Of a stretch of 64,000 nucleotides of DNA, positions 1-6,963 are shown piece after piece. Origin of the DNA: Xanthobacter sp. YC-JY1 (GTDB taxonomy: Bacteria; Pseudomonadota; Alphaproteobacteria; Rhizobiales; Xanthobacteraceae); NCBI RefSeq assembly GCF_021730305.1, contig NZ_CP032674.1:791001-855000 (forward strand). Reading direction: 5' to 3'. The translations under genes and the position numbers were made by a program. Position 1 is the first letter of the stretch, and the number at the start of each line of letters is the position of its first letter. The notes beneath the pieces are model-generated. The model worked only from the letters and a program-made list of their open reading frames with translations. It was not told the DNA's origin and did no database searches.

Positions 1-534
1 GACATCCCCGAAATCCGCGCCCAGGCCCGCGTCATCGCCACCTGGGGCGAGCATGTGCATGTGAAGCTCCCGGTCTCCACGACCCGCGGCGAAACCTTGT
101 ACGAGCTGGTGCGGGACCTCGTGCAGGACGGCGTGAAGGTGAACCTCACCGCCATCTTCGACGTGCCCCAGGTGGACGAGGGCGTGAAGGCCCTGGCCGG
201 CGGCGCCCCTTCCATCATCTCGGTTTTCGCCGGCCGGTTGGCCGATCTCGGCATCGACTACAAGCCGGCGATCTCCCGCGCCGTCGAGCTGTCCCGCGCC
301 ACCCCGAACGTCGAAGTCATCTGGGCGTCCACCCGCGAGGTGTGGAACGTGATCGAGGCGGACGAGATGGGCTGCCACATCATCACCGCCCCCGCCGACG
401 TGCTGAAGAAGCTGCCGGCGCTGGGTTCGCGCACCGCCGCCGAACTCTCCCTGGACGCGGTGAAGGCCTTCCGTACCGACGCCCTGGCCGCCGGCCTGAC
501 CCTTGACCTCAAGGGCCGCGCCGCCGCCGAGTGA
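1..534 (+). CDS. Transaldolase-family protein, 3' part (fructose-6-phosphate aldolase / TalC-like)
   Basis: The reading frame is open from the first base, so the gene starts upstream of the window; 177 codons are present. The family forms a Schiff base on a lysine in a TIM barrel and moves or cleaves three-carbon units in sugar phosphate metabolism in the cytoplasm. The stretch VHVKLPVSTTRG holds the likely Schiff-base lysine, followed by the family patterns VNLTAIF and SVFAGRLADLGID and a C-terminal region with the order of the small TalC subfamily. The C terminus continues past the barrel with a short Ala/Leu-rich tail. Whether it is a true transaldolase or an aldolase cannot be decided from this part alone. 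The next gene starts about 146 bases downstream. Confidence 0.85.
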   Translation, partial: DIPEIRAQARVIATWGEHVHVKLPVSTTRGETLYELVRDLVQDGVKVNLTAIFDVPQVDEGVKALAGGAPSIISVFAGRLADLGIDYKPAISRAVELSRATPNVEVIWASTREVWNVIEADEMGCHIITAPADVLKKLPALGSRTAAELSLDAVKAFRTDALAAGLTLDLKGRAAAE

Positions 535-680
535 CCCTTATGTCCGCCTGATTACGAACAGGGCACGCCGCGGCATTGCGCAGCGGCGGCGCGCTGTTAC
601 ACTGTCCGCAAGGCGCAGCCGGCCGCGGAGCTTCGCGGCGGCCTGAGCGCACGGGACCGCCTTGCGGCGAGGGACAGGAC

Positions 681-1901
681 ATGAGGGACGAGACGCACGG
701 GCCCGGCGGGGGTCCGGAGCAGTCTTGCCGTAGCGGAACCGCTGCCGAGGCAACGGTTTCTCCGTTGCGTGCGGGGACGGGCGATGGTCCCAAGGACCAG
801 CCTCCTGCCGCCCAGCCTTGCGCCACGTCCGCTCTCCCTCAGGATCGCCGGGCGGAGTCGCGATCGGCGAGCCCGCACGGCATCTATGCTGCCATCGACC
901 TTGGCACCAACAATTGCCGCCTGCTGATCGCCCGCCCGACCGCCCGGAGCTTCCGGGTGGTGGATGCCTTCTCGCGCATCGTGCGCCTCGGCGAGGGGCT
1001 CGGCGCCTCCGGCCGACTGTGCGACGGCGCTATGGAACGGGCGCTGGGTGCGCTGGAAATCTGCGCCACCAAGATGGAACTGCGCGGTGTCACCCGCGCC
1101 CGCATGGTGGCGACCGAGGCCTGCCGCTCGGCCGTCAACGGGGAGGATTTCTGTTCTCAGGTCGAGGCCCGCACCGGCCTGACGCTGGAGGTGGTGGACC
1201 GCCGAACCGAGGCGGGACTTGCCGCCACGGGCTGCGCGCCACTGGTCGACCCTTCCTGCGAGGGGGCGGTGCTTTTCGACATTGGCGGCGGTTCGACCGA
1301 GGTGGTCTGGCTCGGCCGCCGCTCGGCCGGAGATGATGGCCCGCCACGTGCCCGCATCCGCTCCTGGGTCTCGCTGCCGGTGGGCGTCGTCTCCCTGTCC
1401 GAGCGCCACGGCGGCGTGAAGGTGTCGCCGGACGTGTTCCACACCATGGTGGACGAGGTCTGCGCCATGCTCGACGGCGTGCGCCAGAGCTGGGGCGTGC
1501 GCGCCCCCGCCCGGCTGCACTTGCTCGGTACGTCGGGCACCGTGACGACCGTCGCCGGCATTCATCTCGGCCTCGACCGCTATGATCGTGCCCGTGTCGA
1601 CGGGGCCTGGCTCGGCGCCAGCCACATCGAGCAGGTGGTGGATCGGCTGATGACAATGAGCTTCGAGGAGCGCGTCGCCAATCCCTGCATCGGCGCCCAG
1701 CGTGCGGATCTTGTGCTCGCGGGCTGCGCCATCATGGAGGCGGTTCGCCGTATTTTTCCCGCCGACCGGCTCCGGGTGGCCGATCGCGGGCTGAGGGAGG
1801 GAATGCTGGTGCAGATGATGCGGGCGGACGGCGTGTGGCGGAACGGCCGCGCGGCCGACGGCTACAACGCGACCCCGCCAAACGGAAGCCGTCCAGCGTG
1901 A
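681..1901 (+). CDS. ppx: Exopolyphosphatase / pppGpp phosphohydrolase (Ppx/GppA)
   Basis: A 406-residue protein of the ASKHA-fold Ppx/GppA family, which cuts terminal phosphate from polyphosphate or converts pppGpp to ppGpp. The Ppx domain begins near residue 70 with AAIDLGTNNCRLLIA (phosphate loop 1). A second loop, DIGGGSTEV, and LGTSGTVTT follow. I chose the ATG at 681 because GAGGGA lies just upstream; the frame stays open back to a TTG at 576. The first 70 residues are low-complexity Gly/Pro/Ser-rich and not part of the domain. The end overlaps the rlmE start by four bases (GTGA), so the two are probably co-translated, an arrangement common in alphaproteobacteria. The protein is shorter than the longer Ppx form that has an added C-terminal domain. 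Confidence 0.9.
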   Translation: MRDETHGPGGGPEQSCRSGTAAEATVSPLRAGTGDGPKDQPPAAQPCATSALPQDRRAESRSASPHGIYAAIDLGTNNCRLLIARPTARSFRVVDAFSRIVRLGEGLGASGRLCDGAMERALGALEICATKMELRGVTRARMVATEACRSAVNGEDFCSQVEARTGLTLEVVDRRTEAGLAATGCAPLVDPSCEGAVLFDIGGGSTEVVWLGRRSAGDDGPPRARIRSWVSLPVGVVSLSERHGGVKVSPDVFHTMVDEVCAMLDGVRQSWGVRAPARLHLLGTSGTVTTVAGIHLGLDRYDRARVDGAWLGASHIEQVVDRLMTMSFEERVANPCIGAQRADLVLAGCAIMEAVRRIFPADRLRVADRGLREGMLVQMMRADGVWRNGRAADGYNATPPNGSRPA

Positions 1902-2626
1902 CCACACCGCCCCGTGGGCCGGACGGCCGCCCGCTGAAAGTGCGCGTGAAGACCTCGCGCGGCCGCACCACCTCCCAGCAGAAATGGCTCCAGCGCCAGC
2001 TGAACGATCCCTATGTGGCCCGCGCCAAGCGCGAGGGCTGGCGCTCCCGCGCGGCGTTCAAGCTGATCGAAATGGACGAGAAAGCCAAGCTCCTGAAGCG
2101 CGGCCTGCGCATCGTCGATCTCGGCGCGGCGCCCGGCGGCTGGAGCCAGGTGGCGGCGCAGAAGATCGGCCTTGAGCAGGGGCAGGGCAAGATCGTCGCC
2201 ATCGACCTTTTGGAGATTGACCCGATTCCGGGCGTCGCCTTCGCGCAGATGGATTTCCTAACCCCCGACGCGCCAGGGCGGCTGATCGAGATGCTGGGCG
2301 GGCAGGCGGACCTCGTGATGTCGGACATGGCGGCCAACGCGACGGGCCACAAGAAGACCGATCATTTGCGCATCGTCGGCCTCGTGGAACTGGCCGCGGA
2401 TTTCGCCCGGCAGGTGCTCGCGCCCGGCGGCGCCTTCCTCGCCAAGGTGATCCAGGGCGGCACCGAGGGGACGCTGCTCGCCAACCTCAAGCGGGATTTC
2501 GCTCTGGTGCGCCACATCAAGCCGGCGGCCAGCCGTGCCGACTCGGCCGAACTCTACGTCCTAGCTACCGGCTTCCGCGGCAGCGCCGACATCGCCTTTG
2601 AAGAGGCGGACGACGCGGACGCCTAG
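1898..2626 (+). CDS. rlmE: 23S rRNA 2'-O-methyltransferase RlmE (RrmJ/FtsJ)
   Basis: A SAM-dependent methyltransferase of 242 residues that in E. coli methylates the 2'-O of U2552 in the A loop of 23S rRNA during 50S assembly. The SAM site is IVDLGAAPGGWSQVA. The K-D-K-E catalytic set of the family can be placed: Lys in RAAFKL, Asp in MSDMAAN, Lys in AKVIQGG, Glu in SAELYVL. A GTG start at 1898 overlaps the stop of ppx and has a GGAAG about ten bases upstream. Another GTG at 1835 would add 21 basic residues. The start therefore remains open, but the function is clear. The gene converges with the MFS gene on the other strand, and the two stop codons overlap. Confidence 0.93.
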   Translation: MTTPPRGPDGRPLKVRVKTSRGRTTSQQKWLQRQLNDPYVARAKREGWRSRAAFKLIEMDEKAKLLKRGLRIVDLGAAPGGWSQVAAQKIGLEQGQGKIVAIDLLEIDPIPGVAFAQMDFLTPDAPGRLIEMLGGQADLVMSDMAANATGHKKTDHLRIVGLVELAADFARQVLAPGGAFLAKVIQGGTEGTLLANLKRDFALVRHIKPAASRADSAELYVLATGFRGSADIAFEEADDADA

Positions 2627-4062
2627 TCCGGCGGCACTTCGCTGCGCGGGTCGTCGAGATCGGGCTTGCGTGCGGTGAGGGAAGAGCCGGCATCCTTCGG
2701 CAGCGGGATGAAGAAGAAGATGCTGAGCGCGCTCACCGCCGCCACCACCAGGAAGGCGGCGGAGAAGTCGCCCTGCGTCACCGCCACCTCGCCGCGCGAG
2801 GCCCGCATGGTTTCCAGGACAAGGCCCGCAACGGCAACGCCAAAGGAGAGCGAGACCTGCTGCGCCACGCTGGCGAACGAGGTGGCGCGGCTCATCTCGG
2901 CCGGTTCCACGTCGGCATAGCTCAGCGCGTTCAGGGCGGTGAACTGCAGCGAGCGCAGGAAGCCGCCCACAAGCAGCAGCGACGCGATGAGCCAGTGCGG
3001 CGTCAGGGGCGTAAAGGCGGCATTGATGGCGATGAAGCCGCTGCACAGGAAGACGTTGGCGAGGAGAACCCGCTTGTAGCCGATGCGCTGCAGGAGCCTG
3101 GCGGCGGTGAACTTCATGGCCATCGCTCCGGCCGAGGCGGTGAAGGTGAGGAGGCCGGAGGCAAAGGGCGAGAGGCCGAACGAGAGCTGCAGCATGAGCG
3201 GCAGCAGGAAAGGCATGGCGCCGATGCCTACACGGAACAGCGAGCCGCCCACCACGCCGGCGCGGAAAGTGCCATGCCGCAGCAGCTTCAGATCCAGCAC
3301 GGCGTGAGGCGTGACGCGCGCGTGGCGGACATAGAGAAACAGGAAGAACGCACCCGAGGCTCCGATGGCGAGCGCAGCCCACTGCGGCACCAGCACCTCC
3401 TGCCCCAGCACCGCAAAGCCGAAGACGAGGCCGGCGAGCCCTGCGCCCGACAGGATCAGGCCCTTGAGATCAAGCGGCGGCACGTCCTCCTCGCGCACGT
3501 TCTCGATGAAGCGCGTGGCGAGGAACACGCCCAGCACGCCGATCGGAACATTGATGAAGAAGATGAGGCGCCAGTCGAAATAGGTGGTGATGAAGCCGCC
3601 CAGCGGTGGGCCGAACACCGGGCCGAGCAGGGCCGGAATGGTGAGCCAGGCGAGGGAAGAGACCAACTCGGACTTCGGCACCGAGCGCAGGATGACGAGC
3701 CGCCCCACCGGCACCATCATGGCTCCGCCCATGCCCTGGATGATGCGGTAGAGCACGAAGTCCGCCAGCGACGACGAGAGTCCGCACAGGATCGAGCCGA
3801 TGGTGAAGATGACGATGGCGGAGCGAAAGACCGTGCGCGCGCCATAGCGGTCGGCGGCCCAGCCGCTGGCCGGGATGAAGACAGCCAGGGAGAGCAGGTA
3901 GGAGGTCAGCGCCAGCTTCAGCGCCACCGGGTCCTCGCCGAGATCGGCGGCGATGGCGGGCAGAGAGGTGGCGATGACGGTCGAGTCCACCTGCTCCATG
4001 AAGAGCGCGCAGGCGACGATGAGCGGGATGAGGACCTGAGGCGGGAGCGCCTTGAGCTGCAT
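2623..4062 (-). CDS. MFS efflux transporter, DHA2 (EmrB/QacA) type
   Basis: A 479-residue inner-membrane protein with about 14 hydrophobic segments. It belongs to the drug:H+ antiporter-2 branch of the major facilitator superfamily. Family marks are the first helix with FMEQVDSTVIATSLPAIA (motif D1), the loop GWAADRYGARTVFR (motif A), RIIQGMGGAMMVPVGR (motif B) and GPVFGPPLGGF (motif C of antiporters). The ATG at 4062 has AAGGG seven bases upstream; an upstream start would add an unlikely Arg/Gly-rich leader. No membrane-fusion partner or regulator lies next to it, so the substrate is unknown. It is transcribed alone and converges with rlmE. Confidence 0.88.
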   Translation of the reverse strand: MQLKALPPQVLIPLIVACALFMEQVDSTVIATSLPAIAADLGEDPVALKLALTSYLLSLAVFIPASGWAADRYGARTVFRSAIVIFTIGSILCGLSSSLADFVLYRIIQGMGGAMMVPVGRLVILRSVPKSELVSSLAWLTIPALLGPVFGPPLGGFITTYFDWRLIFFINVPIGVLGVFLATRFIENVREEDVPPLDLKGLILSGAGLAGLVFGFAVLGQEVLVPQWAALAIGASGAFFLFLYVRHARVTPHAVLDLKLLRHGTFRAGVVGGSLFRVGIGAMPFLLPLMLQLSFGLSPFASGLLTFTASAGAMAMKFTAARLLQRIGYKRVLLANVFLCSGFIAINAAFTPLTPHWLIASLLLVGGFLRSLQFTALNALSYADVEPAEMSRATSFASVAQQVSLSFGVAVAGLVLETMRASRGEVAVTQGDFSAAFLVVAAVSALSIFFFIPLPKDAGSSLTARKPDLDDPRSEVPPD

Positions 4063-4234
4063 CAGCTTACCCTTGGGCCGGCCCGTTCGGGCTCCCCCGT
4101 TTCCCCTGCCCCGCAATAGGCGGATGGCGCGTCGCGATCAACCGTCGCCCGGCGCATGGTGTTGCTCCGATCCTTGCAGCACGGGCAGAGCACACCATAT
4201 GGATTTGGGGCCTCAAGGAGGGCCCGGGAAGGCC

Positions 4235-4489
4235 ATGATCTACATTCTCGCCGCTCTGCTGCCGCCCGTCGGCCTGCTGGTGAACGGGCAGCCCATCTCG
4301 GCCATCATCAATCTCGTGATGATCGTGCCCTGCATCCTGCTCGGGCTGATCTTCCCCTTGATGTTCCTAGTACCCTCGGCCCATGCGGTGATTGCGGTGC
4401 ACATGAAGCGCACCGACCGCCGCCAGCGGGAGGTCATCGAGGCCATCCAGCGCTCGGGCGGCGTACCGCCGCGCGACTGGCGTCCCTGA
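4235..4489 (+). CDS. Small membrane protein, Pmp3/YqaE-like
   Basis: An 84-residue protein with two closely spaced hydrophobic helices (about residues 3-25 and 28-55) and a charged C-terminal tail. The first helix, ILAALLPPVGLLV, resembles the ILxxLLPPxxV motif of the Pmp3/YqaE (UPF0057) family of stress-induced membrane peptides. In yeast, loss of Pmp3 alters membrane potential; the role in bacteria is unknown. An ATG at 4235 is preceded by AAGGAGGG, a strong ribosome-binding site. The 40-residue tail with RRQREVIEAIQ is longer than in classical Pmp3. It is divergent from the MFS gene and convergent with the quinone oxidoreductase. Confidence 0.6.
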   Translation: MIYILAALLPPVGLLVNGQPISAIINLVMIVPCILLGLIFPLMFLVPSAHAVIAVHMKRTDRRQREVIEAIQRSGGVPPRDWRP

Positions 4490-4525
4490 CGGCAGAGGCG
4501 GGGGCCGCCCCCGCCTCGTCCCGGA

Positions 4526-5536
4526 CTATCTCACCACAAGCACGATCTTGCCCACGTGCGCGCTTGCATCCATGCGGGCGTGGGCGCCAGCGGCATCCGT
4601 GAGGGGGAAGATTTCGTCCATGACCGGGCGGTACTTTCCGGCGGCGATCAGCGGCAGCACATGCTCGACGATGGCTGCGGCGATGGCCGCCTTCTCGGCG
4701 ACCGGGCGCGAGCGCAGGGTGGAGCCGGTGTGGGTGAGCCGCTTCAGCATGAGGCGCATGAAGTCCACCTCGGCTTTGGCGCCCTGCTGGAAGGCGATCT
4801 GCACGATGCGGCCGTCCTGCGCCGCCGCCTCGTAGTTCTTCTGGATGTAGGGGCCGCCGATCATGTCGAGAATGACGTTGGCGCCCTTGCCGGCGGTGAA
4901 GCTCTTCACCTCAGCGACGAAATCCTGCGTCCTGTAGTTCACAGCAACGTCTGCGCCGAGCTTCACGCAGGCGGCGCACTTCTCGTCCGATCCGGCGGTG
5001 ACCACCACGCGGGCGCCGAGTGCCTTGGCCAGCTGGATCGCCGTGGTGCCGATGCCGCTCGCGCCTCCGTGCACCAGCAGCGTCTCCCCGGCCTTCAGCC
5101 CGCCACGGTCGAAGATGTTGCTCCACACGGTGAAGACGGTCTCGGGCATGGCCGCCGCCTCGGCCATGGAGAGGCCCTCGGGTACGGGCAGGGTAGTGGC
5201 CTCATGGGCGGGACAATATTCCGCATAGCCGCCGCCGGTGACGAGGGCGCACACCTTGTCGCCGATCTTGTAGGTGCTCGCGCCCTCACCCAGCGCCACC
5301 ACTGTGCCGGCGATCTCGAGCCCCGGAATGTCGGAGGCGCCGGGCGGCGGCGGGTAGAGGCCCTTGCGCTGCATCACGTCCGGCCGGTTGATGCCGGCCG
5401 CCTCCACCTTCACCAGAACCTCGCCGGGCGCCGGCTTCGGCACCGGCCGCGGGCCGGGCACCAGCACCTCGGGGCCGCCGGGCGTGCTGACGGTGATGGC
5501 GGTCATGGTCTCGGGCAGGGCGGCGGCGCTGGACAT
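4526..5536 (-). CDS. NAD(P)H:quinone oxidoreductase, zinc-less MDR family (PIG3-like)
   Basis: A 336-residue medium-chain dehydrogenase/reductase. It likely reduces quinones or enones with NADPH in the cytosol. Seen in the sequence are the GroES-like domain with EAAGINRPDVMQRKGLYPPPP and PGLEIAGTVVALGEG, and a Rossmann domain with LLVHGGASGIGTTAIQLAKALGA, the NADPH-binding loop. The zinc ligands of alcohol dehydrogenases are absent, as in the QOR/PIG3 branch. The ATG at 5536 has GGAG six bases upstream; a second ATG lies ten codons later. It is divergent from DUF1192. Confidence 0.88.
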   Translation of the reverse strand: MSSAAALPETMTAITVSTPGGPEVLVPGPRPVPKPAPGEVLVKVEAAGINRPDVMQRKGLYPPPPGASDIPGLEIAGTVVALGEGASTYKIGDKVCALVTGGGYAEYCPAHEATTLPVPEGLSMAEAAAMPETVFTVWSNIFDRGGLKAGETLLVHGGASGIGTTAIQLAKALGARVVVTAGSDEKCAACVKLGADVAVNYRTQDFVAEVKSFTAGKGANVILDMIGGPYIQKNYEAAAQDGRIVQIAFQQGAKAEVDFMRLMLKRLTHTGSTLRSRPVAEKAAIAAAIVEHVLPLIAAGKYRPVMDEIFPLTDAAGAHARMDASAHVGKIVLVVR

Positions 5537-5677
5537 GGAAGCTCCGGTGGGGCGCACGGCACGAGGCTCTTCCCAGCCCGGCCACGGCGCGCAAAATAGG
5601 GTGATCAGACAGGAGGCAACCGCGCCTGAGGCAGCGGCGGTCGCCGCGGAGAATAGGGAAGGGGAGGAGCAAAGCCA

Positions 5678-5860
5678 ATGGATGAGGAGATCAAGCCGAA
5701 GCCTGCCGATCCGTTGGCCGGCGTGGACGTGTCGCGCCTGTCGGTGGACGAGATCGAGGCACGCATCGCCGCGCTCAAGGCTGAGATTGCGCGTCTGGAG
5801 GCGGCGCTCGCCTCCAAGCACGCCTCTCGCGCCGCGGCGGATGCGGCGTTCAAGCTGTAG
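5678..5860 (+). CDS. DUF1192 family small protein
   Basis: A 60-residue acidic protein whose second half is a predicted coiled coil (VDEIEARIAALKAEIARLEAAL). This is the alphaproteobacterial DUF1192 pattern: a short N terminus with DEEIKPKP, then LSVDEIEARIAAL and a Leu-heptad helix. Function is unknown. ATG at 5678 has AGGGGAGG upstream. In related bacteria this gene often lies between a quinone oxidoreductase and rpmE, as here. Confidence 0.85.
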   Translation: MDEEIKPKPADPLAGVDVSRLSVDEIEARIAALKAEIARLEAALASKHASRAAADAAFKL

Positions 5861-5933
5861 GAATGGGAAAGGCGTTGGGGGCCTGCGATTGCGTCGGCCC
5901 CTTTAGCGCGGAAGGGCGCGGCTAGCGGGTTCG

Positions 5934-5952
5934 CATTAACGCGGCGTTAATG
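5934..5952. promoter_or_regulatory. CtrA-type binding site (TTAA-N7-TTAA) in a perfect dyad
   Basis: The 19 bases read CATTAACGC, G, GCGTTAATG: two perfect nine-base arms around one base. Inside is TTAA-CGCGGCG-TTAA (5936-5950), an exact match to the full CtrA recognition sequence with N7 spacing. CtrA is the cell-cycle master regulator of alphaproteobacteria and often binds over the -35 region. It lies 74 bases after DUF1192 and about 200 bases before the next gene, so it may drive transcription through 5980-6150. A match to a short motif is not proof of binding, but in such GC-rich DNA TTAA is rare. Confidence 0.6.
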
Positions 5953-5979
5953 TCCCGCGAGCACTCTGATGTGGTCCGT

Positions 5980-6053
5980 CGGAAAAGATCCTCCCCGGAC
6001 TTCTGGCAACTCTCCCTGTCGGACTGCGAGCCGCCGCAAGGCGGCTCTTCTTT
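5980..6053 (+). ncRNA. Candidate small RNA between a CtrA-type site and a terminator
   Basis: No protein is supported in 5861-6150. About 30 bases after the CtrA-type site transcription could begin; a terminator at 6028-6053 would end it, giving roughly 75-90 nt. Before the terminator hairpin a small stem can form from GTCCG (5974-5978) and CGGAC (5996-6000). Its loop exposes TCCTCCCC, a sequence complementary to Shine-Dalgarno, and a second CTCTCCC follows at about 6010. C-rich exposed loops of this kind are seen in several alphaproteobacterial regulatory RNAs. The 5' end is a guess. The alternative is an attenuating leader of the gene at 6151. Confidence 0.35.
6028..6053 (+). terminator. 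Rho-independent terminator with GCAA tetraloop
   Basis: GAGCCGCC (6028-6035), loop GCAA, GGCGGCTC (6040-6047), then TTCTTT. The eight-base-pair GC-rich stem with a GNRA loop and a following T-rich tract is a standard intrinsic terminator for the plus strand. It lies about 170 bases after the DUF1192 stop and upstream of the next gene, so it ends either a long DUF1192 transcript or a separate small RNA. Confidence 0.7.
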
Positions 6054-6150
6054 GGCTAGCCCCCGATATCCCCAGTCTGATCCGTGCGGTTCCCCTTTAC
6101 GGGGATGCCGGCGCTGCGCTTGATGCCGGTCCATTCACAGGAGCGGGCCG

Positions 6151-6552
6151 GTGGATCAGGCGCGGAACAAGAGGGACGGAATCGCGCGAAGCTTCGAACG
6201 CCTCGCCGCGGCCGAGACACGCCTTGCCGCGTCCGCTCTGTCCGCTGCTGATAGCGAAACCCTCTCGCGCCTGCGCTCGGATATCGCGGCCGGTCTGGTG
6301 CTGTTGCTCAGCCGGGCGGATGGATGCATCTCCCGGACTGAAACAGCGGCCGCCGCAGCACCGCTCGCGCTGGCCCTTCCCGCAAACGTGATCGGGCGTC
6401 TGCCGGCCGCCGTGCGCCTCGCTGCGCTCGATCTGGTCGCCCTCGCCGAGGGGGTCAGCGCGGCGCTCGCGGCGGCACAGGCGGTCGAACCCCAAAACGA
6501 AAAGCCGCGACGGCGGCAGAGCCGCCCGCGGCTTGAACTCGTCAGTCCCTGA
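6151..6552 (+). CDS. Hypothetical alanine-rich protein
   Basis: A 133-residue protein of unknown function. The GTG start at 6151 is supported by CAGGAG eight bases upstream. It is rich in Ala and Leu and predicted to be almost all helical. There is no signal peptide or clear membrane segment, and the C terminus is basic (KPRRRQSRPRLELVSP). It lies between the CtrA-type site/terminator and rpmE. In related genomes a cell-cycle protein of the RcdA family often sits at this place, but I do not see its conserved residues, so I do not assign it. Confidence 0.55.
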   Translation: MDQARNKRDGIARSFERLAAAETRLAASALSAADSETLSRLRSDIAAGLVLLLSRADGCISRTETAAAAAPLALALPANVIGRLPAAVRLAALDLVALAEGVSAALAAAQAVEPQNEKPRRRQSRPRLELVSP

Positions 6553-6650
6553 GCCAGTCCCCTTTGCGCGAACCGGTTGTGCGCTTGCGTCGCTGCGGCG
6601 GAGGCGCGCAGCTTCGCGGCAGCAGCAGGGGCCAAAAGGCCCCACCGGCC

Positions 6651-6875
6651 TCAGCCCTTGAGCAGCGCGCCGAACTTGTTCTTGAAGCGGGACACGCGGC
6701 CGCCGCGGTCCATCAGCTGCTGGCTGCCGCCCGTCCACGCGGGATGGGTGCGCGGATCGATGTCGAGCTGGAGGGTGTCACCCTCCTTGCCGTAGGTCGA
6801 CCGGGTCGTGTACTCGGAACCGTCCGTCATCACCACCTTGATGAAGTGGTAATCGGGATGGATGTCGCTCTTCAT
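6651..6875 (-). CDS. rpmE: 50S ribosomal protein L31
   Basis: A 74-residue ribosomal protein that bridges the large and small subunits. It begins [19 protein letters not shown] and contains [21 protein letters not shown], both typical of the alphaproteobacterial form. The zinc-binding CxxC motif of the canonical type is missing, as usual in this group. The full length is present. It is divergent from the ABC exporter with 88 bases between them. Downstream on its strand GGGGCC-N4-GGCCCC (6627-6642) could form a hairpin but has no T-tract. Confidence 0.95.
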   Translation of the reverse strand: MKSDIHPDYHFIKVVMTDGSEYTTRSTYGKEGDTLQLDIDPRTHPAWTGGSQQLMDRGGRVSRFKNKFGALLKG

Positions 6876-6963
6876 TGGTTCAATCCTTTATCGCCACGCC
6901 CGCCCCGCCAGGGAGGGCAGCGTCAATTTCGGTTCCTGACGGAAGTGGCGGGTCTATAGCCGA

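Noticed and set aside
597-1907. 436-codon antisense frame over ppx
   Set aside because: No family pattern; ppx on the plus strand has both phosphate loops and an operon overlap with rlmE.
6151-6552. RcdA-like regulator because of the nearby CtrA-type site
   Set aside because: The position would fit, but the conserved residues of that family are not visible, so the gene is left as hypothetical.
6627-6642. GGGGCC-AAAA-GGCCCC hairpin beside rpmE as a terminator
   Set aside because: Short six-base stem with no T-tract on either side; kept only as a remark under rpmE.
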